NCBI GenBank assembly: GCA_947306605.1
Contig: CAMZHB010000015.1
Coordinates: 1 to 13,419 of the forward strand
Direction: 5' to 3'
Length of the DNA: 13,419 nucleotides
From: an uncultured Prevotellaceae bacterium
GTDB lineage: Bacteria; Bacteroidota; Bacteroidia; Bacteroidales; Bacteroidaceae
The notes beneath the pieces are model-generated. The model did no database searches and was not told the DNA's origin. It was given only the letters and a program-made list of their open reading frames with translations. The first letter of the stretch is position 1; each line of letters opens with the position of its first letter. Of this stretch, positions 1 to 6,296 are shown in pieces. The position numbers were made by a program, and so were the translations under genes.

Positions 1-1
1 T

Positions 2-610
2 GTGGGCGTCTGCGGCCTGGTGTTCGTGCCCATCTTCCGCAGTCTTACGGGCCTGCCGCCGTTCATGGGCATCCTGTTGGTGCTGGGCCTGCTGTGGGTG
101 CTGACCGAGTACTTCTACGGCCGTCGCCGTGTGGAGTCGCATCGCACGAACCGCGTGAGCGAACTACTTACACGCATTGACCTTTCGACCATTCTGTTTT
201 TCCTCGGCATCCTGCTGGCTGTGGCCGCGCTGCAGGAAACGGGTGTGCTCCACGAGTTCGGCGCTTTCCTGGGACGCGTGTCGCACGACAATGCTTATCT
301 CATCACGGGTGTCATAGGCGTGGCTTCGTCTATCGTGGACAACGTACCGCTAGTGGCCTCGTGTATGGGTATGTATGAGATGGGGGCTACGGAAAACCTG
401 ATGATTGACGGTACGTTCTGGCAACTGCTGGCCTTCTGCGCCGGCACGGGCGGCAGCATCCTCATCATCGGCAGCGCCGCCGGCGTCATCGTGATGGGGT
501 TGGAGCGCATCACCTTCGGGTGGTATCTCAGCAAGTGCGGCTTTATTGCGTTTCTGGGCATGGTGGCCGGCATGGTGTGCTACTGGCTGGAGAAGGTGTT
601 CCTGTTCTGA
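2..610 (+). CDS. nhaD: NhaD-type Na+/H+ antiporter, C-terminal part (5' end outside window)
   Basis: Inner-membrane sodium/proton antiporter of the NhaD/ArsB-like ion transporter superfamily, exporting Na+ in exchange for protons. About 202 codons are present, whereas NhaD proteins usually have some 430-480 residues, so the N-terminal half lies off the left edge. The GTG at position 2 is simply the first in-frame codon visible, not a believable start. Membrane segments are evident at about residues 18-37, 62-80, 98-122, 139-166 and 178-198 of the visible part. The stretch with 'SSIVDNVPLVAS' (residues 109-120), followed by 'CAGTGGSILIIGSAAG' (146-161), is the conserved NhaD core with the buried Asp-Asn pair. 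The gene converges on the GH51 gene and shares its terminator palindrome. Family assignment is from remembered motifs and is fairly secure; the substrate is inferred from family. Confidence 0.88.
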   Translation: MGVCGLVFVPIFRSLTGLPPFMGILLVLGLLWVLTEYFYGRRRVESHRTNRVSELLTRIDLSTILFFLGILLAVAALQETGVLHEFGAFLGRVSHDNAYLITGVIGVASSIVDNVPLVASCMGMYEMGATENLMIDGTFWQLLAFCAGTGGSILIIGSAAGVIVMGLERITFGWYLSKCGFIAFLGMVAGMVCYWLEKVFLF

Positions 611-635
611 CGAACCGGTGATTCCAATATAAAAG

Positions 636-665
636 GAGGGCACCGTTCCGCGGAACGGTGCCCTC
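636..665. terminator. Perfect 15-bp palindrome between convergent genes, bidirectional terminator
   Basis: Two 15-bp arms (GAGGGCACCGTTCCG and its exact reverse complement) abut with no spacer, giving a strong GC-rich hairpin with a CCGCGG apex. It starts 25 bp after the stop of the antiporter gene and ends 19 bp from the stop of the GH51 gene. Reading the minus strand, the stem is followed by CTTTTATATT, a usable U-tract, so it fits best as an intrinsic terminator for the GH51 transcript. On the plus strand the following bases are CTCTGAATG, so termination of the antiporter transcript would rest on the stem alone. Confidence 0.85.
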
Positions 666-684
666 TCTGAATGCATGGGTGCGG

Positions 685-3627
685 TCACTTGACGAGCACG
701 ACGTGGTTGTTCATGATGAGCAGCCCCGTGGCGTCGCGGCTGGCTTTTTTGCCACTGATGTCGTAGACCGGCTTGGATGTGTCGGCGGGCTCCTCCGTCA
801 CTTTGGCTATGCCCGAGGCATCGTTGGTGGTGAGCACGAAGACGGTGTAGCTGTATGGTTTCAACGGCAGTTTGTTGCCTGGGGTGAGGTGTTCCTCCTG
901 GGGCGCAAACTGCGTGGGGTTATCGGGGGTGTTGCGCCCCTTGGCCGTACCGGAGAGCGAGACGGACAGCACGTCTTTCACTTCTCCGAATTCTTTTATG
1001 GACAGCAGCATGGTGCGGCTGGACGTCGAGTAGTTGACGGCATGTATCACGAGTGTGTCGCCTGCTTCGTTCTTGGTCACTGTGGCGTCGAAATTGGATC
1101 CGCTTACTTTGGCGTTGACGAGCAGGGACTGGTGGTATTTGGCCGCCATCTGCTGGGCGTAGTAGGGCGGCTGCATCCAGGTCTTGGCCGGGTCGAAGAA
1201 GATTTGTCCCTGGTCCCAGCCGTTGTCGTTCTGCATGTAGGGTTGCAGGGCGTTGGCCGGACTGTCCATGGGTACGAAGCCGTTGGTGCGGCGCACAATG
1301 CAGAGCATGGTGGCGTGGGCCAGGGCACGGGCCATGTTGTGGGTGTAGCCGTTCTCCTCGAAGATGACGCAGCGCATGGTGGTCTCGGGATTCCACGTGA
1401 GGAAGAGTTTTTGCATCTGCGCAATGACGCTCTCGGTCTCCTTGGCCTGTTCCGGTGTCTCGATGAAGGGGTGGTAGTCCCAGTAGGACGCCTTGCCGTC
1501 GAGGGCGCGGAAGACATGCTCCATGGTGGCCTTCTCGCCGGAACGCCACCAGGCCGCGATGACAAACTCGATGTCGGGATAGACGGGGTGGATGGCGTTG
1601 TAGAGTGTGAGGAAACGGTCAACGTAGTGCTGGTAGGCCGAGAGTTCCTTCGTGCCTATCATTTCCTCGTTGCCTATCTGGATGATGCGGGGCCTCCACT
1701 GCTTCATTTCGTCGAGCATCCGGATGACGTCTTCGGGATTGTCTTCCACGTTGATGGAGAAGGCTGGCTCGGCGTTGATGAGACGGGCGAACTCCACAAA
1801 TTCGGGAATGGCAAAGCCGTTGGTGGAGTTAAGATACCAGTAGCCTTCGTAAGGAGCACGTTCGAGGCGGTTGCCTACCATGTTTTTCGTCAGATAGCCG
1901 CCGGCGTTGATCATGCAACCGCCGTAGCGCAGGAAGGTCAGGCGCTCGTCCTTGAAAGCCTTGGTCAGGTCGGAGCGGAACGGGTAGGCATCGGAAGCCA
2001 GTAACACCTGGTCGGCCCACACCGTGCCTGCTTCGCCCAGTTCGAGCACGTAGCGTGCCTCGGGGTCGGTGGCGGTGGGCATGAGGTCGGTGGTGAAACA
2101 CTTCCACTCCTCGCCGATGCCTTCAATCTCGCTGCGGGCGTATTCCACCGTGCCGTCCACATTCTGCAGGGCCACCTGAATCTTCGAGGCGGTGCCGCGT
2201 AAGTAGAGCGTGTTGTGGAAGACGGAGTCCTTCACCACGCTGATGCCCCACTTGTTGAGTCCGCGGTTGCTCACGCCGTCGCCCTTTTCTCCGCTGATGC
2301 GCTGTGCGTAACGGCCGGTGAAGGGATTGTCACCGTCGAGAACGTACGTTCCGTTACCCACGGCGTCCCACATGTTCGATACTCCGATTGGAGTGTTACG
2401 GAAAGGCACGGCGGCGCCGTCTATCGTCAGGTTGCGGAAGCTGGCGGAACCGCCGTAGCTACGCAGGCCGACGAGTCCTTCCATAAGCGGCGTGCTGGTC
2501 TTGTCTTCGTATTCAAAGACGAGAACATCGTTGATGTAACACTTGGCCTGCCGGCCGTCCATGTCAATGCGCATCTTGTTCCAGTCCGTCGGCGTGAACG
2601 AGATGCCCTTGTTTGTGATGGAGGTCCAGTTCTGTTCGTGTTTTCCGAATACGAAGGTGCGGCTGCCTCCGTTGAGGCTCACTTCGTAACCGTTGAAGGC
2701 GTCGGCTCCCGTGCCCGGGTTGGACACGTCGAAGATGAAGCCGGCTATGGGGCTCTGGCTGTCCATGCGTACTTCCACGGCGATGGAGCCTTTGCCTAGT
2801 GTCTTGTTCTGGTAAATGATTTTCCCGTGTTTGGTAGTGGCGACGCTCAGTACGCCGTCGGCCAGTGTCCACATGTCGTCGTATTGTTTGAAATCAGCCA
2901 CGTCGCCCGGTTCGCCTTCCAGGGAGAGTTCCGTCCCGTCCACCTTGAGATGGCGGAAACTGGCCGAACCGTTTACGGTGCGCACGCCAATCAGGTCGCC
3001 GCTGAGGGGGCTGGAGGCGTCAGTGTATTCAAACACCTTGTTGTCGTTGACGTAGCATACGAATTTGGCGCCGTCCACTTCCACGCGCAGTTTGTTCCAA
3101 GCGTCGCGGGCAAGGAGAGTGACTGGCTTGTTGGCGATGGATTGCCAGTTGTTCTGGTGCTTGCCGAAGACGAAGGCGCCGTCGTCGGCGTCCAGACTGA
3201 TTTCGTAGCCGTTGAAGGCATCCATGCCCGGTGCTGCACTGGAGACTTCCATAATCAGTCCCGCAATGGCCGAGGCGCCGTCCAAACGTACTTCCACCTC
3301 CACCGTTCCCTTGCGTACATGGGCCGTTTGACTGACCAGTTTGCCGTGGCTGCCGGTGCCCAGTTGCACAATGTCGCCCGACACGGCCCAACGGTTGTCG
3401 TAGGCCTTGAAGTTCTTCACATTCATCACGGCCACTTCTTCGAAACCTTCGCCGAAGATGCGCTGGTCGTAGAGGCCGCCGTAGATTTCGTGGTTCACGT
3501 CTTCCGCTCCGGAACCGTAGATGAGCGGACTAACCGTGCCGTCCACCGTCGAAGCGTTCACCACGACGGTCTGCGCCATCAGGCAGCAGGGCACCAATGC
3601 CAGAATCATTGAGAGTAATCTTTTCAT
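685..3627 (-). CDS. Secreted GH51-like alpha-L-arabinofuranosidase with two tandem inserted concanavalin-like domains
   Basis: Predicted exported glycosidase releasing terminal L-arabinofuranose from arabinan or arabinoxylan side chains. Residues 1-18 form a signal peptide ending LMA before Q19. The opening 'VSPLIYGSGAEDVNHEIYGG' (about 32-51) is the first strand of GH51 enzymes. Residues 72-231 and 246-405 are two similar LamG/concanavalin-like repeats, followed by a CBM4-like sandwich (about 411-545) and the catalytic barrel (about 550-820). 'IGNEE' (651-655) supplies acid/base Glu654; 'VIFEENGY' (754-761) supplies the nucleophile, probably Glu758. A C-terminal sandwich ends in 'VYDISGKK...LLIMNNHVVLVK', resembling a short type IX-style sorting tail. 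At 980 residues it is far longer than usual GH51 enzymes (about 500-660). The start has signal-peptide support and lies 31 bp after the regulator gene, implying co-transcription. Substrate is inferred from family; a divergent GH51-like activity is possible. Confidence 0.88.
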   Translation of the reverse strand: MKRLLSMILALVPCCLMAQTVVVNASTVDGTVSPLIYGSGAEDVNHEIYGGLYDQRIFGEGFEEVAVMNVKNFKAYDNRWAVSGDIVQLGTGSHGKLVSQTAHVRKGTVEVEVRLDGASAIAGLIMEVSSAAPGMDAFNGYEISLDADDGAFVFGKHQNNWQSIANKPVTLLARDAWNKLRVEVDGAKFVCYVNDNKVFEYTDASSPLSGDLIGVRTVNGSASFRHLKVDGTELSLEGEPGDVADFKQYDDMWTLADGVLSVATTKHGKIIYQNKTLGKGSIAVEVRMDSQSPIAGFIFDVSNPGTGADAFNGYEVSLNGGSRTFVFGKHEQNWTSITNKGISFTPTDWNKMRIDMDGRQAKCYINDVLVFEYEDKTSTPLMEGLVGLRSYGGSASFRNLTIDGAAVPFRNTPIGVSNMWDAVGNGTYVLDGDNPFTGRYAQRISGEKGDGVSNRGLNKWGISVVKDSVFHNTLYLRGTASKIQVALQNVDGTVEYARSEIEGIGEEWKCFTTDLMPTATDPEARYVLELGEAGTVWADQVLLASDAYPFRSDLTKAFKDERLTFLRYGGCMINAGGYLTKNMVGNRLERAPYEGYWYLNSTNGFAIPEFVEFARLINAEPAFSINVEDNPEDVIRMLDEMKQWRPRIIQIGNEEMIGTKELSAYQHYVDRFLTLYNAIHPVYPDIEFVIAAWWRSGEKATMEHVFRALDGKASYWDYHPFIETPEQAKETESVIAQMQKLFLTWNPETTMRCVIFEENGYTHNMARALAHATMLCIVRRTNGFVPMDSPANALQPYMQNDNGWDQGQIFFDPAKTWMQPPYYAQQMAAKYHQSLLVNAKVSGSNFDATVTKNEAGDTLVIHAVNYSTSSRTMLLSIKEFGEVKDVLSVSLSGTAKGRNTPDNPTQFAPQEEHLTPGNKLPLKPYSYTVFVLTTNDASGIAKVTEEPADTSKPVYDISGKKASRDATGLLIMNNHVVLVK
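2413..3414 (-). repeat. Internal tandem duplication encoding two LamG-like domains of the GH51 protein
   Basis: The two units are approximately 2935-3414 (residues 72-231) and 2413-2892 (residues 246-405). They align over their full length without large gaps. Shared landmarks are 'FK.YD..W', 'V.VEVR.D', 'DAFNGYE.SL', 'FVFGKH..NW.SI.NK', 'WNK.R...DG', 'CY.ND...FEY' and 'GSASFR.L..DG'. By eye roughly half of the residues match. This indicates duplication of a sugar-binding-type beta-sandwich within the gene, with a linker of about 14 residues between the units. Confidence 0.85.
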
Positions 3628-3658
3628 AACTTCGATATTTTTACTGTTTCATTTGTTT

Positions 3659-4636
3659 TCAGATGGAGGCGCGGATGACCAATTTGCAGGGATTGTCAAC
3701 CACGCCTTTCGTTTGCTTGCGGATGAGGGCAGCTATGGTGCGCCCCATTTGTGCGAAGTCAGTGGACAGCGTGGTGATGCCGCCGGCCAGAATCTCCTTC
3801 AGCGGCGTGTCGTTGTATGAAATGACACCGAATTCCTGTCCCGGTGTGAGCCCTTGTGCTGCGGCCGACTTCAGGAGCGTGACCAGATCAGTGTCGTCGG
3901 CCACCATGAAGAGGTCGCCTTCGTTGATGGTGCGTCCCCTGAGACTGTTCAGGTAGCGGTGCCGTTTGCCGTGCTCCTCGCAGAATCGTTCCATACCGTA
4001 GTACCGTTCGTAAGGTTCTTTGGCGTCGCTCTGTACCATATAAAAAGAGGTGTACCGCTGCAGCTTGGCTTCGCCCGAAATGAGCGCGTTGTAGGTGTCG
4101 GCCTCGAAGTTCTGCACCACGCCCCCGAAAGCGTCTTTCAGTTCCTGGTGGCAGTGGTCGAGCAGCAGCACGCGTCCCGAAAGACTGTCGAGCAGCGGTT
4201 TCAGACCTTTGAACTTGCCGGGCATGAGCACGAACGTGTCGTAGTGGCCGTTGGCCTCGCGCAGCAGCACTTCAAACACCTTGCGGTTGTAGTTGTGAAA
4301 TTGGATGTTGAAGGTGTCGTCGGCTTTCAGTCCGCTCACGAAAGCGTTGTAAAGCGTCTGTTTGAACGCATTCATTTCGTTGAACAGCATGAAGATGTTC
4401 TTCTCCACCCGTGCCTGCATACCGGTCACATAGCAACCCTTGCCTGCGCAGGAGTCAATGAGCCCTTTGGCCTTTAGCTCCGCCAATCCGGCAAACACCG
4501 TCTCGCGCGACACGTTGAACAACATCCGGAACTCGTTGACCGACGGCAGCCAGCCGCCTTTCTGCAGTGTTCCGTCGTTGATGCCGTTCAACACGTAATT
4601 GACTATCTGCTTGTATTTTGTTTTGGGCTGTAACAT
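3659..4636 (-). CDS. GntR-family transcriptional regulator with LacI-like ligand-binding domain
   Basis: A 325-residue DNA-binding regulator. Residues 1-72 form a GntR winged helix: 'YKQIVNYVLNGINDGTLQKG', then 'LPSVNEF...NVSRETV..GL..L...GLI' and the wing 'GKGCYV'. Residues 79-325 look like a periplasmic-binding-protein/LacI sensor fold, with 'GVISYNDTPLKEILAGGITT' (270-289) and 'MGRTIAAL' near the end, both typical of the LacI C-terminal lobe. This architecture is that of Bacillus AraR, where arabinose binding releases DNA. It is first in a two-gene unit with the GH51 gene downstream, so an arabinose-type ligand is a reasonable inference but not shown. The ATG at 4636 leaves the whole winged helix intact and follows a Bacteroidetes -7 element by about 23 bp. 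It could be a repressor or an activator. Confidence 0.9.
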   Translation of the reverse strand: MLQPKTKYKQIVNYVLNGINDGTLQKGGWLPSVNEFRMLFNVSRETVFAGLAELKAKGLIDSCAGKGCYVTGMQARVEKNIFMLFNEMNAFKQTLYNAFVSGLKADDTFNIQFHNYNRKVFEVLLREANGHYDTFVLMPGKFKGLKPLLDSLSGRVLLLDHCHQELKDAFGGVVQNFEADTYNALISGEAKLQRYTSFYMVQSDAKEPYERYYGMERFCEEHGKRHRYLNSLRGRTINEGDLFMVADDTDLVTLLKSAAAQGLTPGQEFGVISYNDTPLKEILAGGITTLSTDFAQMGRTIAALIRKQTKGVVDNPCKLVIRASI

Positions 4637-4650
4637 GATATGATTTATTT

Positions 4651-4723
4651 CCGACGTTGCAAATGTAATACAAATTTTTCAAACTGGTACGGACTGGTAC
4701 GGAAAATTTTTATGCAACGTCGG
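4651..4723. promoter_or_regulatory. Candidate operator region: spaced inverted repeat around a tandem 10-bp repeat
   Basis: Two features are nested here. An 11-bp perfect inverted repeat, CCGACGTTGCA at 4651-4661 and TGCAACGTCGG at 4713-4723, has its arms separated by 51 bp. Between the arms, ACTGGTACGG occurs twice in tandem (4683-4692 and 4693-4702), exactly one helical turn apart, each with a GTAC core. The left arm overlaps the -7 element and probable transcription start of the regulator gene. The layout suits autoregulation by the downstream GntR protein, but no known AraR site was matched, so the binding protein is an inference. Confidence 0.5.
4660..4667 (-). promoter_or_regulatory. 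-7 promoter element of the GntR/GH51 unit
   Basis: On the minus strand this reads TACATTTG, a match to the Bacteroidetes TAnnTTTG -7 element, located 23 bp before the regulator ATG. No TTTG sits at the usual distance of about 19 bp upstream; the nearest is only 12 bp away. A promoter with a weak -33 box may need or respond to a regulator bound in the adjacent repeats. Confidence 0.55.
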
Positions 4724-4736
4724 TTTTTTTCTTTCG

Positions 4737-4757
4737 TTCGGTCCGTGTGGGGCCGAA
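4737..4757. other. Small hairpin upstream of the GntR promoter
   Basis: TTCGGTCC at 4737-4744 pairs with GGGCCGAA at 4750-4757, allowing one G-T pair, over a 5-base loop. It lies between the operator candidate and the terminator of the preceding operon. The T-run is on the wrong side of the hairpin for a plus-strand terminator. No function is apparent. Confidence 0.3.
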
Positions 4758-4768
4758 GTTGTCAAATT

Positions 4769-4784
4769 GGCCATTAGAATGGCC
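4769..4784. other. Short palindrome GGCCATT-AG-AATGGCC
   Basis: Two 7-bp arms with a 2-bp spacer lie in the non-coding stretch 4637-4943. The size and symmetry are those of a dimeric regulator site, but it is about 100 bp upstream of the GntR gene's -7 element and could equally be chance. The rest of 4637-4943 holds the promoter, operator candidate, a small hairpin and the terminator; no gene is seen there. Confidence 0.3.
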
Positions 4785-4828
4785 GTACAGTTGCGATTTT
4801 GTTATAGACTCAGGAAATGGTAAAACAG

Positions 4829-4860
4829 AAGCGGCGTTTCGAATTTTCGAAACGCCGCTT
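4829..4860. terminator. 15-bp stem terminator closing the comM-containing operon
   Basis: AAGCGGCGTTTCGAA at 4829-4843 is followed by a 2-bp spacer and then its perfect reverse complement at 4846-4860. The stem lies 83 bp beyond the stop codon of the DUF2007 gene. On the minus strand it is followed by CTGTTTTACC, and on the plus strand the stem itself ends in CTTTTG, so it could work in both directions. It separates the upstream operon from the GntR/GH51 unit. Confidence 0.8.
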
Positions 4861-4943
4861 TTGCGTGCAGAAGTCCGACTTCAAAAATCCGAAGTGCGGC
4901 TCCGGGGTTCTGATACTAACATTGGCGTGTCAAAAGCGTTAAA

Positions 4944-5438
4944 TCAGCGGTTGCGGGTGAACGTGTGGTTGCACTTGCGGCAGCGGTACATGTCGCGCTC
5001 TGTGGTGCGGAAGGAGAAGAAGAACACGGCGCCGAAGAAGGCTATGAACGGGATGGCGGCCCACAGATAATCGGTCTTGTAAAAGAAAAGGAAGGCGAGT
5101 ATCAGGACAATGAGCAGGACGAGGGGTCCCCACGGCCGGCGGCGTTCCTTGACCACGGTGTGCTCGACGTCGTCGCTGCCGCATTCGGGACACCAGGGCA
5201 CGAACTGGCGGTGGGCCTCCTCGACGGGCTTCACCAGTGCCAGGGCGCGCTCGTAGTCCGATTCGTTCACACGTACTTCGATGCCGGGCAGATTGCCGCC
5301 GTGGGCCCCATAGGAATAGGCCGTGTCGTTGCGTTCGTCGTGGAGACGGCAGGCGATGCCTTCCTTCTCAAGCAGTGAGCTCACTTCGTCGGCGTAAAAC
5401 TCGTTGTCGCAGTGGAGCAGAACTTTGGTGTATTCCAT
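4944..5438 (-). CDS. DUF2007 domain membrane protein with split zinc ribbon
   Basis: A 164-residue protein. Residues 4-72 match the DUF2007 'putative signal transducing protein' fold: 'VLLHCDNEFYADEVSSLLEKEGIAC...LPGIEVRVNESDYERALALV'. A CPEC knuckle follows at 83-86, then two hydrophobic segments at about 104-120 and 124-142, then a second CRKC knuckle at 153-156. If the two segments form a membrane hairpin, both knuckles end on the same side and could build one zinc site. The basic RRR before the first segment suggests a cytoplasmic location. The gene starts 24 bp after the metallo-hydrolase gene and ends before a strong terminator, so it is probably last in the operon. The molecular function of DUF2007 proteins is not established; metal binding is inferred from the cysteines. 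Confidence 0.78.
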   Translation of the reverse strand: MEYTKVLLHCDNEFYADEVSSLLEKEGIACRLHDERNDTAYSYGAHGGNLPGIEVRVNESDYERALALVKPVEEAHRQFVPWCPECGSDDVEHTVVKERRRPWGPLVLLIVLILAFLFFYKTDYLWAAIPFIAFFGAVFFFSFRTTERDMYRCRKCNHTFTRNR

Positions 5439-5462
5439 GACTTGATACGGGTGTTTGACGGT

Positions 5463-6254
5463 TTATTCGTAGTGACGGATTCTCACGTCGATGCCGTCGT
5501 CCTTGAGGAGGGCGGGGAGCTTGGTCACGTCGGTCTGGCCGTAGTGGTAGGGGAAGAGCACTTTGGAACGAATCACCCGGGCGGCTTTCGTGAGCTGTTC
5601 GGGCGTCATCGTGTAAGGCTGGTTGCATGGCAGGAAGGCGATGTCGATGTCCTTCAGCGCCGTCATTTCGGGAATGTCCTCCGTGTCGCCGGCAATGTAG
5701 ACGCGCAGGCCGTCGAGAGTGAGCACGAAGCCGTTGTCGCGTCCCTTCGGGTGGAACTGCGTGTGGCCCTCGGTGGTGTTGTAGGCCGGGACGGCGTCCA
5801 CCAGGATGTCGTTGGCCAGCGCCATTGAGTCGCCGTTGGCCATCACCTCTCCGTAGCCCAGCATGTCGGCGCAGCGCCGGTTGGTGATGAGCCGTGTGCC
5901 CTCGGCGGTGAGTGTGGCTATGGCCTCCTTGTCGAAGTGGTCGAAGTGTTCGTGGGTCACGAAAATGTAGTCGGCCTTCGGCATCGCCGTGTAGTCGATG
6001 GGGCGCTGTTCCAGTTGGCCCGCGGGATCAATCTGTATCTCCTTTCCGTCGTACACGATGCGCATGCTGGCGTGCACCAGGGCATGGAACGTGACCGTGT
6101 GGCCGTTGGCCGTGGTGAATGTGTCGGTCTCGTAACTGTCGGTCACAGCCACATCCTGCTTGTCATCCGTGACGGTCTTTTCTTTTTGTCCGGCCTGTCC
6201 GCAAGCCGTGTGCAGTCCTAAAGTCGCCATAAGGCATAGGAAAATCTTTTTCAT
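5463..6254 (-). CDS. Metallo-beta-lactamase-fold hydrolase, probable lipoprotein (UlaG-like)
   Basis: A 263-residue metal-dependent hydrolase of the MBL superfamily, UlaG/UPF0173-like branch. A signal sequence (1-18) precedes Cys18 in 'GLHTAC', a slightly irregular lipobox, so the enzyme is probably membrane-anchored in the periplasm or at the outer membrane. The metal-binding motif 'HEHFDH' spans residues 101-106, a further metal ligand is Asp190 in 'IAGDTE', and the last histidine is His237 in 'PYHYGQTD'. A putative substrate-shaping segment 'NTTEGHTQFHPKG' lies at 159-171. Length and motif spacing are normal for a full enzyme. It sits 42 bp after the comM-like gene and 24 bp before the DUF2007 gene. 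The substrate cannot be deduced; UlaG itself is a lactonase, but other members differ. Confidence 0.85.
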   Translation of the reverse strand: MKKIFLCLMATLGLHTACGQAGQKEKTVTDDKQDVAVTDSYETDTFTTANGHTVTFHALVHASMRIVYDGKEIQIDPAGQLEQRPIDYTAMPKADYIFVTHEHFDHFDKEAIATLTAEGTRLITNRRCADMLGYGEVMANGDSMALANDILVDAVPAYNTTEGHTQFHPKGRDNGFVLTLDGLRVYIAGDTEDIPEMTALKDIDIAFLPCNQPYTMTPEQLTKAARVIRSKVLFPYHYGQTDVTKLPALLKDDGIDVRIRHYE

Positions 6255-6296
6255 GTGCGTAAGGTTTTATGTCAGTAAATAATGGTTCTATATTAT

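Noticed and set aside
658..2004. Long plus-strand open frame (448 codons) opposite the GH51 gene
   Set aside because: It is a mirror of the GC-rich GH51 coding sequence, which shows clear catalytic motifs. The antisense protein has no domain, signal or sensible composition (very rich in Gly, Val and His).
2827..3612. Plus-strand open frame of 261 codons opposite the GH51 N-terminal region
   Set aside because: It lies wholly inside the duplicated LamG-coding part on the other strand and has a low-complexity, antisense-type composition with no ribosome-binding site.
3854..4477. Plus-strand open frame of 207 codons opposite the GntR gene
   Set aside because: Antisense shadow of a gene with a well-supported winged helix and sensor domain; no independent motif.
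4861..4905. Possible second hairpin GAAGTCCGACTTC / GAAGTGCGGCT after the terminator
   Set aside because: Pairing is imperfect with bulges and there is no U-tract; it adds nothing that the strong neighbouring stem does not explain.
4747..5070. Plus-strand open frame of 107 codons across the operon terminator
   Set aside because: It runs through the 15-bp hairpin at 4829-4860 and into the 3' end of the DUF2007 gene, and has no known motif.
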